NCBI GenBank assembly: GCA_025331445.1
Contig: JAIWNE010000183.1
Span: 1 to 43,190 of the forward strand
From: Blakeslea trispora
Lineage: Eukaryota; Mucoromycota; Mucoromycetes; Mucorales; Choanephoraceae
DNA: 43,190 nt
Direction of reading: 5' to 3'
A program made the position numbers and the translations under genes. Positions 32,804 to 43,190 of the stretch are shown one piece after another. The notes under the pieces were generated by a model, which did no database searches, had not been told where the DNA came from, and saw nothing but the letters and a program-made list of their open reading frames with translations. Position 1 is the first letter of the stretch. Every line of letters starts with the position of its first letter.

Positions 32804-35317
32804 ATGTCTCGTTTCTTTCGTTCTATATCGGACAATGAATCTGAAAGTGATTCTGAGCTTTCTCAAATCACTTCTGAAGATGACTTCTCCGACCAAGAAG
32901 ACTCTTCTGAAAATGAACAAGAGGACCAAGAGCAAGAAACGCCCAAACGATCGCGTTTCTTAAGAGGAGAAGCTGATTCAGACGACTCAGATGAAGAAGG
33001 GGGCAAGAGACAAGTCAAATCACAAAAGGATAAGCGCATTGAAGGCCTTCAAGCCATTGTAAAATCGGTTGAAAATGGCCAGAAAAACAATGATTGGGGT
33101 CTAATTGCTTCTGGTACGGGTTTACATGCTGTATACATATTGTTTGTTTGTTTTTCGTGGATGGGCTTTGGTTGTGACATATTCTTTTTTTTTTTGTAGA
33201 ATTCGATAAACTCAACTTGTTGGTTTTGAAAATGACAACTGGGTTTGATGCTATCTCTATGCCAAAAATATACATCAAAGTTGTCTCTGGTGTAGATAGT
33301 GCATTACAAGAAAACACAAGTGCTGCAAAGGAAAAAGGCACAAAAAAGAAAGCCAGCTCAGTCAACATCAAAGCAATGAACAATCTTAAACAAAAGATAA
33401 AAAAGACTGTTAAGCAATACAGTGATTTGATTGCTGAATACAGAAAGGTAAAGCTGAAGCCATTTGCTTTATTTCTTTTACTTATAAGAAAACTATAAAA
33501 AGGACCCTGAGCAATTCATGCTAGAAGATGAAGAAGAAGAAGAAGAACTTGTTGAGCCACAAAAACCATCAAAAGCGCCTTTGATAGATGAACAGGATGG
33601 CACCTTTAAACAAGTAGGTAAAGCTGGTAGAATAGTGGCTGATATTACTCCAGAAAATTTTTTTACTCGATTAAGAGAACTACTCGACAATCGAGGCAGA
33701 AAGAACACGAAGCGAGAAGAACAAATGGAAATCTTGGAGGCACTCTTACAACAAGCTAAGACAACTTTTCAGAAAATTGTTGTCTTGCGGGTGCTTTTAT
33801 CTTCCCGTTTCGATGTCACTGTTGGCATTAATGATTCACTGAAAGTCGATGTTTGGAGAGCAGCTGAAAAAGAGCTCAACATGCTACTAAACATTTTGGA
33901 AACAACACCTTCATTTGTCATTCGTGAGGACGTGGAAGAATTCGATTATGAAGACAGAGACGTCAAACCTGAAGCTGGACGAGTAATTCAATTGAGGGGC
34001 TCTATCGTTAGTTTTACAGAACGTCTAGATGATGACTACACCAAATCACTTCAAAGTACTGATCCTCACTCAGTTGAATACGTCGATCGTCTTCGCGACG
34101 AAGCTGGACTTTATGCAACCATACTGCGCACACAACTATACTATCAAAAAATAGGTATCGACGATGGCATTTCACGCATGATTGTTCGCCGACTCGAGCA
34201 TCTATATTATAAACCTGGCCAAGTGATCCGCACTACAGAAGCAGCAGCTATTAAAGCCTTACCTAAACTTGATATGTTTGGCGCTATAACAGCGCAAGAG
34301 CCAGATCAAGTCATTGGTCAATTATGCTCTTATTTATACAAGAGCGGTTCTGTAGTCCTTCGGACTCGCGCAATGCTATTTCACATCTATCATAAAGCAC
34401 TACATAACCAATTCCATCAAGCCAGAGACGTGCTACTCATGTCTCATCTTCAAGATTCTATTCATCAGGCTGATATTACAACCCAGATTCTTTATAACCG
34501 GGCCATGGTTCAGATTGGTATCTGTGCTTTCCGTCAAGGTATGATTAAAGAATCGCATGCATGCCTGCAAGACATTCAGGGGACAGGTCGTGTCAAAGAA
34601 TTGCTTGCCCAAGGCATACAGCAAACTCGTCAGCAACAGCAGCAATCTAATGGAACTGAGCTTGAGCATTTGGAACAGCGTCAATTGCCTTTTCATATGC
34701 ACATCAACCTAGAATTGCTCGAATGCGTCTTTTTAGTGAGCTCAATGCTTCTCGAAATTCCCGCGCAAGCTCAAGCAGGTTCTATCAATAACAACAAAAA
34801 GTACATCTCCCGCCCGTTCCGTCGCTTGTTAGATTATAACGAGCGTCAAGTGTTTATTGGCCCTCCAGAGAACACCCGCGATCACATCATGAGCGCAGCC
34901 AAAGCTTTGGCTTCTGGTGAATGGGAGAAGGCTAGAGACTTTATTTTGGCCATAAAAATATGGCGCTTAATGCCTGATCATGAAAAGATTACATCCATGC
35001 TAGTAGACAAGATTCAAGAAGAAGGGTTAAGGACTTATCTATTTACTTATGCGTCTTATTATACTACCATTGGGCTTTCTGAACTTGGCTCTATGTTTGG
35101 GCTGAGTGAAGAGCGAGTGTTGGCTATTGTATCTAAAATGATATTCAGTGAAGAGTTGTCTGCCTCACTGGATCAAGTGTCACGATGCGTAGTGCTCCAT
35201 CAGATTGAGCTTACTAGATTACAAGAATTCGCATATCAATTCTCTGAAAAAGTAGCCCATTTTGTGGATCAAAATGAACGATTGTTGACTGTAGGTCGTA
35301 CAGATAGCAAACAATAA
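32804..35317 (+). CDS. NIP1: translation initiation factor eIF3 subunit c (Nip1)
   Basis: Three exons (32804-33113, 33200-33447, 33503-35317), 790 residues. The N-terminus is MSRFFRSISDNESESDSELS with a long acidic region, typical of eIF3c, which contacts eIF1 and eIF5. Then KDKRIEGLQAIVKSVENGQK and NDWGLIASG lead into the helical body, with IPKIYIKV-like spacing after intron 1. The C-terminal PCI domain includes FRRLLDYNERQVFIGPPENT, EWEKARDFI, LRTYLFTYASYYTTIGLSEL and the winged-helix part ending VSRCVVLHQIE. Complete, though somewhat shorter than animal eIF3c. It is preceded by a pyrimidine-rich leader and ATC before the ATG. Confidence 0.94.
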
Positions 35318-36134
35318 TAAAAATGGAAAGCTTTGCAGATCTTTTGTTATTTTTAGATTATACACTATTTCTAGAAACTTTTAGTTCACAAAAAGAACTG
35401 TTTCTACTCATAAACAGATGAAACCAATGCTTACACAAAAAAAAAAGCAATATCGTTTATTTGTAATGAGCAAAATCAATAAGAAATCTCAGTAGGTTTT
35501 GCACCCAACAATTCACACCTCTATTTTTTTTTTTGTCTAAAGCTCTTCTCCATAGTTATTGCTGCAATAGCAAAATGCGGGTGAATTGGGGGGAGAGCTT
35601 AAACCTTCCCCTCCCTGAAGCCGATAAATATCAAATACTCAATCTATCATGTTCATTGCTAATTTACTTGTCTCAGCTGTATTGTATCCTACAACGCACT
35701 GCTATTCATTAAGTACTTTCTATTTCTGTATGATTTCATAACCAATACCTGAATGATTCAATTCTTAAGAAATGCACACATAATTTCTGAATAAAGCTTT
35801 TATTTAATTAAATTAAACATGCCATTTCCAAAAATAGATTGCATCGCCAAAGAACTCACTAGACACTGGTAGATTGGGATCTTCAAGGCACTCTGTAGTT
35901 GACAATGCTTGAATTTGTCATTGTTAATTCGATTTAGAGTTACACATATGCTTAAAAAGAGAGAGAGAGAATTCTACTTTAAAATTGCACAGTGCACCAA
36001 TGTATGAACAAGCAATACTTCATTTTGATCTTCTTTCAGTGTGCAGCCTATTTCCAGAAATGGTATAATTTGAACGCAGAAAGTAAAGTTGTTTTATTTT
36101 CTTTTCTCTCTCTCTTTATTTTAATTGTGCATAT
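35318..36134. other. intergenic stretch between eIF3c and the ZIP transporter
   Basis: AT-rich, with A tracts and a short (GA)n run at about 35957-35969. A T/C-rich leader precedes the transporter ATG. No gene was seen. Confidence 0.5.
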
Positions 36135-37052
36135 ATGCTTGATCCTTTTGTATGGCTATTATTGCTATGTATAGCAATGCTTGTTGCTAGTTTTGTAGCT
36201 GGCTGCATACCACTTGCTACCAAACTGTCAGAGGCTAAATTGAATACGTTGACCTTTATTAGTGTTGGCCTGTTGATCTCTACTAGTCTAGTCGTGATTA
36301 TACCTGAAGGAGTAGAGACACTGTATACCAACAAAGCATCTGAAACAATAAACGAACCTGAGGATGAGCATCTTCATTTAGCTGATCACACTGCCGTTGG
36401 TCTGTCACTACTTGTTGGATTTGCAATGATGTTTATAATTGATCACATCAGCACTATGCATGTTCATCCTACCAATAGCTCAACAGAACAAGCTAATTTC
36501 AAAAGCAGAAACTCACTAGAACTGGATGCCATGTTGGCAACCGCTTCTGATGCAAGCTCATCATCACCAGATGCCACTGCTAATCCTCATGCTCACGATT
36601 TGACAACACCTACTATTGGCTTAATTGTCCATGCAGCAGCAGATGGCATCGCTTTAGGAGCTTCAGCGTCACATCCTCAACTCTCTATTGTAGTATTCTT
36701 TGCCATCATGCTTCACAAAGCACCTTCTGCTTTTGCGCTAACTACTGTCTTACTAAGTGAAGGTCTTTCTCGTACAAAGGTTAGACAGCACTTGCTTATG
36801 TTTTCTTTGTCTGCACCTATTGGCGCTGTCTCTACTTACGCCCTTTTGCATTTCTTTTCGGAGTCTGTTTTGACAGTCAACCTAGAATACTGGACAGGTG
36901 TTCTCTTGTTGTTTTCTGGTGGTACATTTTTGTATGTTGCTATGCATGCTATTCATGAATTGCCAACCAACAAAGGTGATTACTGGCAGATGGGTTGTAT
37001 CCTGCTTGGCATGCTGATTCCCTTTGTGTTAAACATGAATCATTCTCATTAG
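36135..37052 (+). CDS. ZIP-family metal transporter, SLC39A9/Atx2-like
   Basis: Intronless, 305 residues, about eight hydrophobic segments. The first is LDPFVWLLLLCIAMLVASFV, the last two lie in YWTGVLLLFSGGTFLYVAMH and MGCILLGMLIPFVLNM. The metal site of ZIPs is visible as HAAADGIALG (166-175) and HKAPSAF (194-200). HKAP-x-AF instead of HKxPEG is typical of the ZIP9 branch. The loop between segments 3 and 4 has several His (HLHLADH, MHVHP, NPHAHD). ZIP9/Atx2 proteins move zinc or manganese at the Golgi and related membranes; which metal is moved here cannot be told. Complete. Confidence 0.88.
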   Translation: MLDPFVWLLLLCIAMLVASFVAGCIPLATKLSEAKLNTLTFISVGLLISTSLVVIIPEGVETLYTNKASETINEPEDEHLHLADHTAVGLSLLVGFAMMFIIDHISTMHVHPTNSSTEQANFKSRNSLELDAMLATASDASSSSPDATANPHAHDLTTPTIGLIVHAAADGIALGASASHPQLSIVVFFAIMLHKAPSAFALTTVLLSEGLSRTKVRQHLLMFSLSAPIGAVSTYALLHFFSESVLTVNLEYWTGVLLLFSGGTFLYVAMHAIHELPTNKGDYWQMGCILLGMLIPFVLNMNHSH

Positions 37053-38796
37053 AGTAACTATTGTATTTAGCCTATCATTATTATTACAAAGCTTGATTTT
37101 TCTCTTTATTGTGTGTTGACTCGTTTTTGTTTGATATAGATTTCTTTTTTAAAAAGAAAATAAATGCCCAAAACACACCTTTAGTAAAGAACTAATCTAT
37201 CTTATTATATGCTGACCAAAGGTCTGCTTAGTCTGCAAAAACAATATAGCAATTGCAGATACATCCTATTAAATCCAGGATACTCTTTTCTACGATTGTT
37301 AAGCATCTGCTTTAAAAAAGAACACTTGCTTTTACTGCCCTTTTATCCTTTTGCTATGATATCACCAAGTGTTACTCTTGACTTGAATTATTTATTAGAC
37401 CGCTTGAATAAGCGCTTTTAGTATGTCTTTATACAATAGTCGCTTTATTTAAGAGTGTTCATGTTCTTGAGAAATGCACTCTTATATTATATACTCTTAC
37501 ACTAAATGGTGTTTTAGTGCTTGAAGTGATATAAGTTCAAAGACTTACACTCTTATATTGAGAATATCTTTATATCAAACACTTCTTAAATCGAGCGACT
37601 AATGTAACTATATTTTGCTTGTTTAAACATGGTCTGTATCTTCGTTGTAATCTCTTTGTCCAAAATACATGGAAAAATGTCATGGCTTGCTGGATAAGGC
37701 TAAACTTGCGATTCGAGCTCTTAGGAACATTCTTGAGTTCAGTATACTATAGCTTCAAATTTTATCTACTGGTCGCATCTTTTGTGGCATTTTCAATGCT
37801 TGTTTGCAATCACATCCTTTTGTCTCTTTCAGTTGCTACCTTCATCAAAAATTGTAGCATGACTAGTTAGGCAGACAACCTCAATAGATACAAAGCCATT
37901 TACTCTTTCCGAAACATAGCTCAGAACCTGCCGAGAATCATAAAGGAAACATCATTCATGCTTACATACGCAAACATTTAGTTATCGAAACCTCAAAGGG
38001 CTGCTGCTGTACTATGACTTTCGCTCAAACATCAGTCTCCACTCAAGTCTCAATCTTGCCTCTCAAGGGATTGACAATAGGATTAGACGCGAAGAAGAGT
38101 TCTCCCGAAAGACGCAGGTATTCCTTGTCATCAAAGCAGTTCTAGAAGTTTTGTCTCTACTGTTATTTGTCCATTTTTAGAGACTAAATATTGTATGTAA
38201 AATAGATCCAATTATTACTGTAACAAAGCTCCCTTCTCTTACTTGATTATGGGCAATCCAGCCTACACTCAGCAAAAGCTTAAAACTGCTCTCTCAATCT
38301 TATGCGATAAGAAGAGTAGAGCGACATAATGCTTACTCTTTGACAATATACAAAGCATTTCCAACATGGCCAAAGATATTACATATATATATAGATATTC
38401 TGCCAGAGAAGACTAACTAATATGGTGCTAAGAAACTTGGCCATTTTTCCATAGCTCAAGCTGTTTCAAGATGGGATCTGATGCTGTTTTTTCATTATTC
38501 TGAACGATTGAAATGACGACGTGAAGCTTGAATCCTAACTCCTCATGGCTTTAGAATAAAGAGAGATACTTGTTTCTAGCCTCTCTAAACATGTTTATGG
38601 ATAACAAAAAAAAAGGAATGATATTGTCTATTTGGCCAAGAGTATAGAGTAAAACATGTCACGTATCCATTGGATTTTTCTAAGCCTTTTTTGAGGTCAA
38701 ACAATTACATTCGTTAGTGGCTTAGGTCACTCTCAAAAAATAGACTGGGCACAAAAATTTTTTTGCTCTTTCTCTTTTTATAACCGAATAACAGCC
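37053..38796. other. intergenic stretch containing a MITE-like element
   Basis: Apart from the inverted-repeat element at 37439-37599 this is AT-rich sequence with short chance frames (for example 37619-37870). The last bases before 38797 form a T/C-rich leader with ACAGCC before the ATG of the uL13 gene. Confidence 0.5.
37439..37599. mobile_element. MITE-like element with TA flanks
   Basis: 161-bp segment bounded by TA on both sides (37437-37438 and 37600-37601), as in Tc1/mariner insertions. The ends are inverted copies: GTCGCTTTATTTAAGAGTGT on the left against GTCGCTCGATTTAAGAAGTG on the right strand, with one gap. Inside, CACTCTTA or close variants recur in both orientations (about 37450, 37478, 37493, 37547, 37580). 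There is no coding capacity. Confidence 0.6.
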
Positions 38797-39346
38797 ATGT
38801 CTACATTCGAGAAGGTTAGTCATGGTCCATTATCAGCATCTATTATCTGTTTTTTCATTTTTCTCGGCTTGCTTTTGTCTTGCTATGCCTGCTTATTACC
38901 AATTCGATTTTTTTTCTTTCTTCATATACAGACCTATACATATTGACACTTTGTTTTATTAATAGCAATTGGTTATCGACGGCAAAGGTCACTTGTTGGG
39001 TATGTAGCCTTCACTTAAAACAGTCATATAATATGCATACGAATATACAAAAAAAACACGCATATACACATCCATGCAGTTAGATATGATCCAACCGATA
39101 TTAATTTGCATCATAATATAGGTCGTCTCGCCTCTATCATCGCTAAGCAAGCCCTCAACGGTCAAAAGATCGTTGTTGTTCGTTGTGAAGAATTGAACGT
39201 TTCCGGTGAATTCTTCCGTAACAAGTGTATGTATTTTTTTAAAAGGTGCTTTCTTTCCTTATGTTGCTAGTGTACATTTGCACTATTCATTTCTTTGTGT
39301 GCTAGCAGTTGTATGGAAACGAGAAAGAAAAGTTCAAGACATTGGG

Positions 39347-39378
<32 letters not shown>

Positions 39379-39871
39379 AGAAAAGAAGAGAAAGACTAAA
39401 AGATTTCCCATTACCATAGTAAAGTACCACGCTTACCTCAACAAGCGTTGTCTTGTTAACCCCACTCGTGGTCCCTTCCACTTCCGTGCTCCTTCTCGTA
39501 TCTTGTACAAGGCCATCCGTGGTATGATCCCCCACAAGACCTCTCGTGGTGCTGCCGCCTTGGACCGTATTAAGCTCTTCGAAGGTGTCCCTGCTCCTTA
39601 CGACCGTGTTAAGCGTATGGTCATCCCCGATGCCCTCCGTGTCCTCCGTCTTAAGCCCGGTCGTAAGTACACCACCATTGGTCGTATCTCCCACGAAGTT
39701 GGCTGGAAGTACCAAGATGTTGTTGCCAAGCTCGAAGAAAAGCGTAAGGCCAAGTCTGCCGCTTACTTCCAACGCAAGACTGCTCTTGCTGCCATCCAAA
39801 AGAAGGCTGTTGAATCTAAGGCTGATGCCATCAAGGATGTCAACGCTTCCATTGCTGCCCTCGGTTATTAA
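38797..39871 (+). CDS. RPL16: 60S ribosomal protein uL13 (RPL16/RPL13A)
   Basis: Four exons (38797-38814, 38966-38999, 39122-39226, 39420-39871), 202 residues. Exon 1 encodes only MSTFEK; exon 2 [12 protein letters not shown]; exon 3 [20 protein letters not shown] and [10 protein letters not shown]; exon 4 [37 protein letters not shown] and [20 protein letters not shown]. The junction of exons 3 and 4 forms the Leu codon of KLKYH. uL13 is a large-subunit surface protein. Codon use is strongly biased. Intron 3 (193 nt) contains a GA-rich microsatellite (about 39345-39377). Two of the introns interrupt the first 20 codons, typical of fungal ribosomal genes. Confidence 0.95.
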
Positions 39872-40079
39872 GTCTCTTTTTATATATCACAGCATATTGA
39901 GGTTTAAGAAATAAACTAAAAAGTAAATGTCTTTTTAAGAAAAAGAAATGGCCTTTATGTATAAACGTGTATGTGTATGATTGTCATTTGGGGGTAATGC
40001 GTATAGAGGTATTCGTAATGTGTGTATAAGGATGGTATACATGATGCAAAATAATTCAGAATGCAGTGGTAGCAATAAT

Positions 40080-42372
40080 TCAAGACGAAGGTGTTCTAAT
40101 TTTTTGCTTAACGCGACTAAGTTGCGTATCGACCTCACCTAGCATTTCTTCTATCTGGTCTTTGCGTCTGCGCAACAAAGCAATCTTTCTGGAATAATCT
40201 TCCGACTACGCGTAAGTAGAATGTAAGCCGACTATATCATTAATGTGACAGATAGAAGACACTACCTTTTTCTTGGCCATTTGTTCAATTTCGTTATCGT
40301 ATTTCAAGAAATCGTATTGAGCTATTCTGAAACGATGACTTTTGTTGCTGCAGTAAGAGTCTCTTGAGACAGTAGACATTAAATCATCATCTTCTTCTGT
40401 TGTATCACTTGGTACATAGCATGGTGTTGGAGAAGGAGGCGTTTCGGTATTTGGATGATAACCAGCTTGTAACAAAAGGGGTTTCATGTCGTCACTACAA
40501 CAAAAAAGCTAAATCAATTTTTGAATACAAGAAAGAAATAAGGGGAAAAAGAGAAAAAAGGTGACTCATAGCATTACCTTTCCTGCAAGAAGGAGGGCTC
40601 TTCTGCTTCTCTTCCATCTGTTCGTAGCATTTGTTCCATAGTCTTGCGTAAAATTTGAAGTTGATTTTGCGTTTGTCTTAAATCGTTTCTCAGACTGAAT
40701 ATTTCATCGTCTTTATTTTTCAATCGTCTAAGCAAAGTGGATTGTTCTTCAACTGTTTGCACAGGTTGTTGTAACGCCTGCATAAAATGTGAACTTGGGT
40801 TATGCATAAAGAGAAAGAGAGGAAACAAAAAGTAAACGTATCTGTACAAGACATACCTCGATATTCGATTTAGTAACTGAATTGCAGCTATACAAGATAA
40901 AAATGAGAAATCGGATTTGCGTATAGTTAGTAATAATTGTTTGGTACAACATACTTTGACTGCATGTTTCTTAAAGACTTTTTTAATAGTTCATTTTGTG
41001 CCTAGGATAAAAACAAAAAGTGAGAAAATAGGAGACGGTATAGAGTGTGTTCATTACTTTTTCTTCTTCATATTTCTGTTTGAATTGGTCTTTCTCTTCA
41101 GTGACCTCATCAACAAGTTTGCAGAAATAATCCAAATCTTTGGCTATAGCTAAAATAAAATTGTTCTAGTCTTCAAATGATAATAATAGCCAAAATTGAT
41201 GCATAGAACTATGACTTGCCTTCTTTTTGACCTAGCAGTGCACGAGAGGCAGATTTCTCTTTTTCTAGTTCATCCCGTAGCATGTCCAAGACAAAATTGT
41301 CACCAGCTTCAGTAGATTGGTTCTTTCTTCTATCATGGCTTGATTTCTTTTTAGAGCGTTTATCAACAATGCTAGAGTAAGAAGAAGACCGAGTTAAGTT
41401 TGACTTGGCATCGTCTTCATCACTACTAGTTGTTTGCGATTGCTTTTGGTCTAACTTGGGTATGCTTTTCCTTTTTATGATTGGCGTGGGTGATTGAGTT
41501 GATTTTGATTTGGCTTTTTGATCAGCACTTCCGGGCCGACTACTAGCGGAAGAGATTGATTTTAAAGACTGGTTGCTTTTTGTCTTCTTCATGACTCGAG
41601 GAGAAGGCAGTTTGCTAATGGCATTGCTGTTGCCTGGAAGATCAGCATACGACTGCTTTCGGACTGGCTGAGGTGAAGTATACTTCTTGAGATTGTAATC
41701 GGATGAAACAAGGCTAGGAATAGAAGTTTTTGTGTTGTGCGTCATAGTTGGGTGATGATCATCTTCCAAATCTTTAAAAGTCAAAACAAATGATAGAAGC
41801 AACAATCAGTTGATTATTTTTTTCTTGAGAAATTTGTGCTGAGACTTACCTGACATCATGTTAGTTTCTGCTGATTCTTCTGTGCATATATACATGTGTA
41901 TAGATTTATTTATTTTAGTGGAATTGATTTGTTTGACATACATTGTTTTGTAAGACATTAATACCTGAATCAGTAGTTGGTTTTCTTATGGTCGGTTTGA
42001 TAAAATCAGGGCGTGCTGGGTTATCGATGAGGGTTTGCTGACGCAAAGAGGTAAAGCTTGCCCTGCTTTTCAGCTTTAGGTTGCTAAGCGACAGTCAGGC
42101 AAGTTAGTATGTTGGCTTAGATATCAAACAATTAGGCTCACCTGAAACGTTTCATTTGTTTTCCATTTTTTTCTGAAGGAGTGTCCTGTATATTACAGAG
42201 AGAAGTAGAAGAGCGAATAGAAGCGTTATCTAGGATGTATTTCTAAGCTATATTGCCAACAAAAAAAAAAGTAATTCAATTATTTCGTACCTGAGTTATT
42301 TGTAGAAGAAGAGAGCGATTTGTTTTGCTTTCTTAAGCCTAGCTTTTGCCAAAACTTGGGTGATGAAGACAT
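40080..42372 (-). CDS. unrecognised Ser-rich coiled-coil protein with 11 exons
   Basis: Model on the minus strand: 42372-42291, 42229-42142, 42083-41965, 41879-41850, 41771-41220, 41149-41058, 41001-40955, 40887-40857, 40777-40578, 40494-40266 and 40205-40080. It totals 531 residues in one unbroken frame. It starts MSSSPKFWQKLGLRKQNKSL. The first half (to about residue 280) is a disordered Ser/Lys/Pro-rich region (RKQSYADLPGN, KTKSNQSLKSISSASSRPGS) with many possible phosphosites. Then come coiled coils (FVLDMLRDELEKEKSASRAL, KDDEIFSLRNDLRQTQNQLQ), a short acidic Pro/Thr-rich linker, and a final basic coil ending RTPSS. Intron 5 (41150-41219) has a GC donor (AAG|GCAAGT), and the frame requires it. 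The layout suggests a scaffold or cytoskeletal/polarity protein, but I recognise no family. Confidence 0.75.
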
Positions 42373-42737
42373 GATATATTGGAGTTTTTAGGATATGGAA
42401 GGAGATAAAAGATAGATAAAAGAAGGTGAATTAGAGGGAGTGAAAGAAGGAAAGGCCTTCTTTTAAAAGTAAGGCCTCTTGATTAAAAGAAAAATTATAC
42501 AGTCTTTCCATTTCAACTTGTCGCATTCCAAAAAATCGTAAGTCTCTATTTCCTGGTAGATTTACTTTCTAATTCCGCTAATGTGACTTTTTTAAGGTAG
42601 ATTTCGTGTTTATTTTTGGAGGAACAAGTCCAGGAAATTGAAAAAAAAAAAGGGTGAAAATGAATTAAAAAAAAAAATAAAGTAAAAAATGAATTAAAAA
42701 AAAATGAAGTAAAAAATAAAGTAAAAAAATAAAAAAT
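42373..42737. other. short spacer between two minus-strand genes
   Basis: Promoter side of the coiled-coil gene and 3' side of the SWIM gene. It contains repeated A-rich units (GTAAAAAAT/GAATTAAAAA, about 42650-42735). No other feature was seen. Confidence 0.5.
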
Positions 42738-43190
42738 CTAACGTTGTGTATCTGAGGTACGAAGGTTGTTAGCATACTTATCTTTGAGTTGCTGTATGGC
42801 TGCAAGTGCATTTTCGTATGACTTGAGTACGATGCTAATGTCTGCGTCTGTTGCATAGTTAGACATCCTACCCAAATAAGTATTGAAGTGATGCAAAGTC
42901 CTTTCAATCTGTACACATCGTTCAGCTTGATCTTTACTGCGTCTCTTGTTTCTTGCTGAACCTCGTCAGTCGCATTGGCAGGAAGACTGTCTTCGGCAGC
43001 AGGCAAAGAAGCGGAGGGAAGATATACTTTCAATGAAAGAAAACGAGCAAGCAAGTACATATGCTTGCAAGGTCTACGACGATGCTCGAAATCCAAACAA
43101 GGGCAGGAAACAACAAGAAGATCGCCATTGACAACAACGCTATACACAACTTCTTCCTCGGAAAAAGACAAAACTTGCCACTCACCGCAT
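42738..43190 (-). CDS. SWIM zinc-finger protein, 5' part beyond the window
   Basis: Partial gene running off the right edge. The frame is open from 43190 and shows a SWIM finger (VVSCPCLDFEHRRRPCKHMY: CxC, then CxH). The best model uses an intron at 43027-42945 (GTATAT ... ACAAG) and a last exon, 42944-42738, reading RRSKDQAERCVQIERTLHHF and ending SDTQR with TAG. Without this intron the frame continues with unlikely sequence. SWIM fingers of this spacing occur in MULE/FAR1 transposases and in proteins derived from them; which applies cannot be told without the 5' part. Its finger is not close to that of the transposon at 191-4003. Confidence 0.55.

Noticed and set aside
35757..35785. TTCTTAAGAAATGCAC near 35760, similar to TTCTTGAGAAATGCAC inside the MITE
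   Set aside because: Only about 20 bp and no inverted partner or TA flanks; could be chance.
39302..39799. 165-codon minus-strand frame over the uL13 gene
   Set aside because: Same effect: mirror of a strongly codon-biased ribosomal protein exon.
1..43190. CRISPR array, bacterial operons or origins
   Set aside because: The window is eukaryotic with spliced genes; no spaced direct-repeat array was seen.

Overview
The window looks like nuclear DNA from a Mucoromycota fungus, most likely Mucorales. It is AT-rich with long A/T tracts, has many short introns (mostly 45-85 nt), and has compact housekeeping genes. The ribosomal and P5C dehydrogenase genes show strong codon bias, and several genes are preceded by pyrimidine-rich leaders. 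Organism and gene names come from my recognition of protein families; no search was run. Exon models were built by hand from splice signals, and for each complete spliced gene the exon lengths sum to a multiple of three.

Left part (1-4 kb): a complete Mutator-like (MULE) DNA transposon at 191-4003. It has 161-bp terminal inverted repeats with no mismatch that I can see, and a 6-bp flanking duplication. Its one spliced gene joins a D-D-E transposase core, a SWIM zinc finger and a C-terminal OTU-type cysteine protease domain. I consider this the most interesting system here. About 3.6 kb of apparently non-coding DNA follows.

Middle (7.6-21.5 kb): a Bud6/Aip3 polarity factor (minus), a small secreted Kre9/Knh1-like protein (minus), autophagy protein Atg9 (plus), P5C dehydrogenase (plus), a Rib2-type deaminase (minus) and pescadillo/Nop7 (minus). 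Between 21.5 and 24 kb there is little coding sequence, an orphan leader-like segment with a splice donor, and a relic of a repeat that recurs near 26.5 kb. Then come the Isu1 iron-sulfur scaffold (plus), an unrecognised repeat-associated gene (minus, 25.3-27 kb) next to a 35-bp inverted repeat, and a Pho80/Pcl-type cyclin (plus).

Right part (30.7-43.2 kb): ribosomal protein uL22 (minus), eIF3c (plus), a ZIP9-type metal transporter (plus), a small MITE-like element with TA flanks, ribosomal protein uL13 (plus), an unrecognised 11-exon coiled-coil protein (minus), and the 3' part of a SWIM zinc-finger gene (minus) cut by the window edge.

The genes do not form one pathway. They are ordinary growth, translation, autophagy and metabolism genes, with mobile-element material lying between them. 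A cross-gene signal is three introns in three different genes that are best explained as GC-AG introns, all with the same AG|GCAAGT donor.
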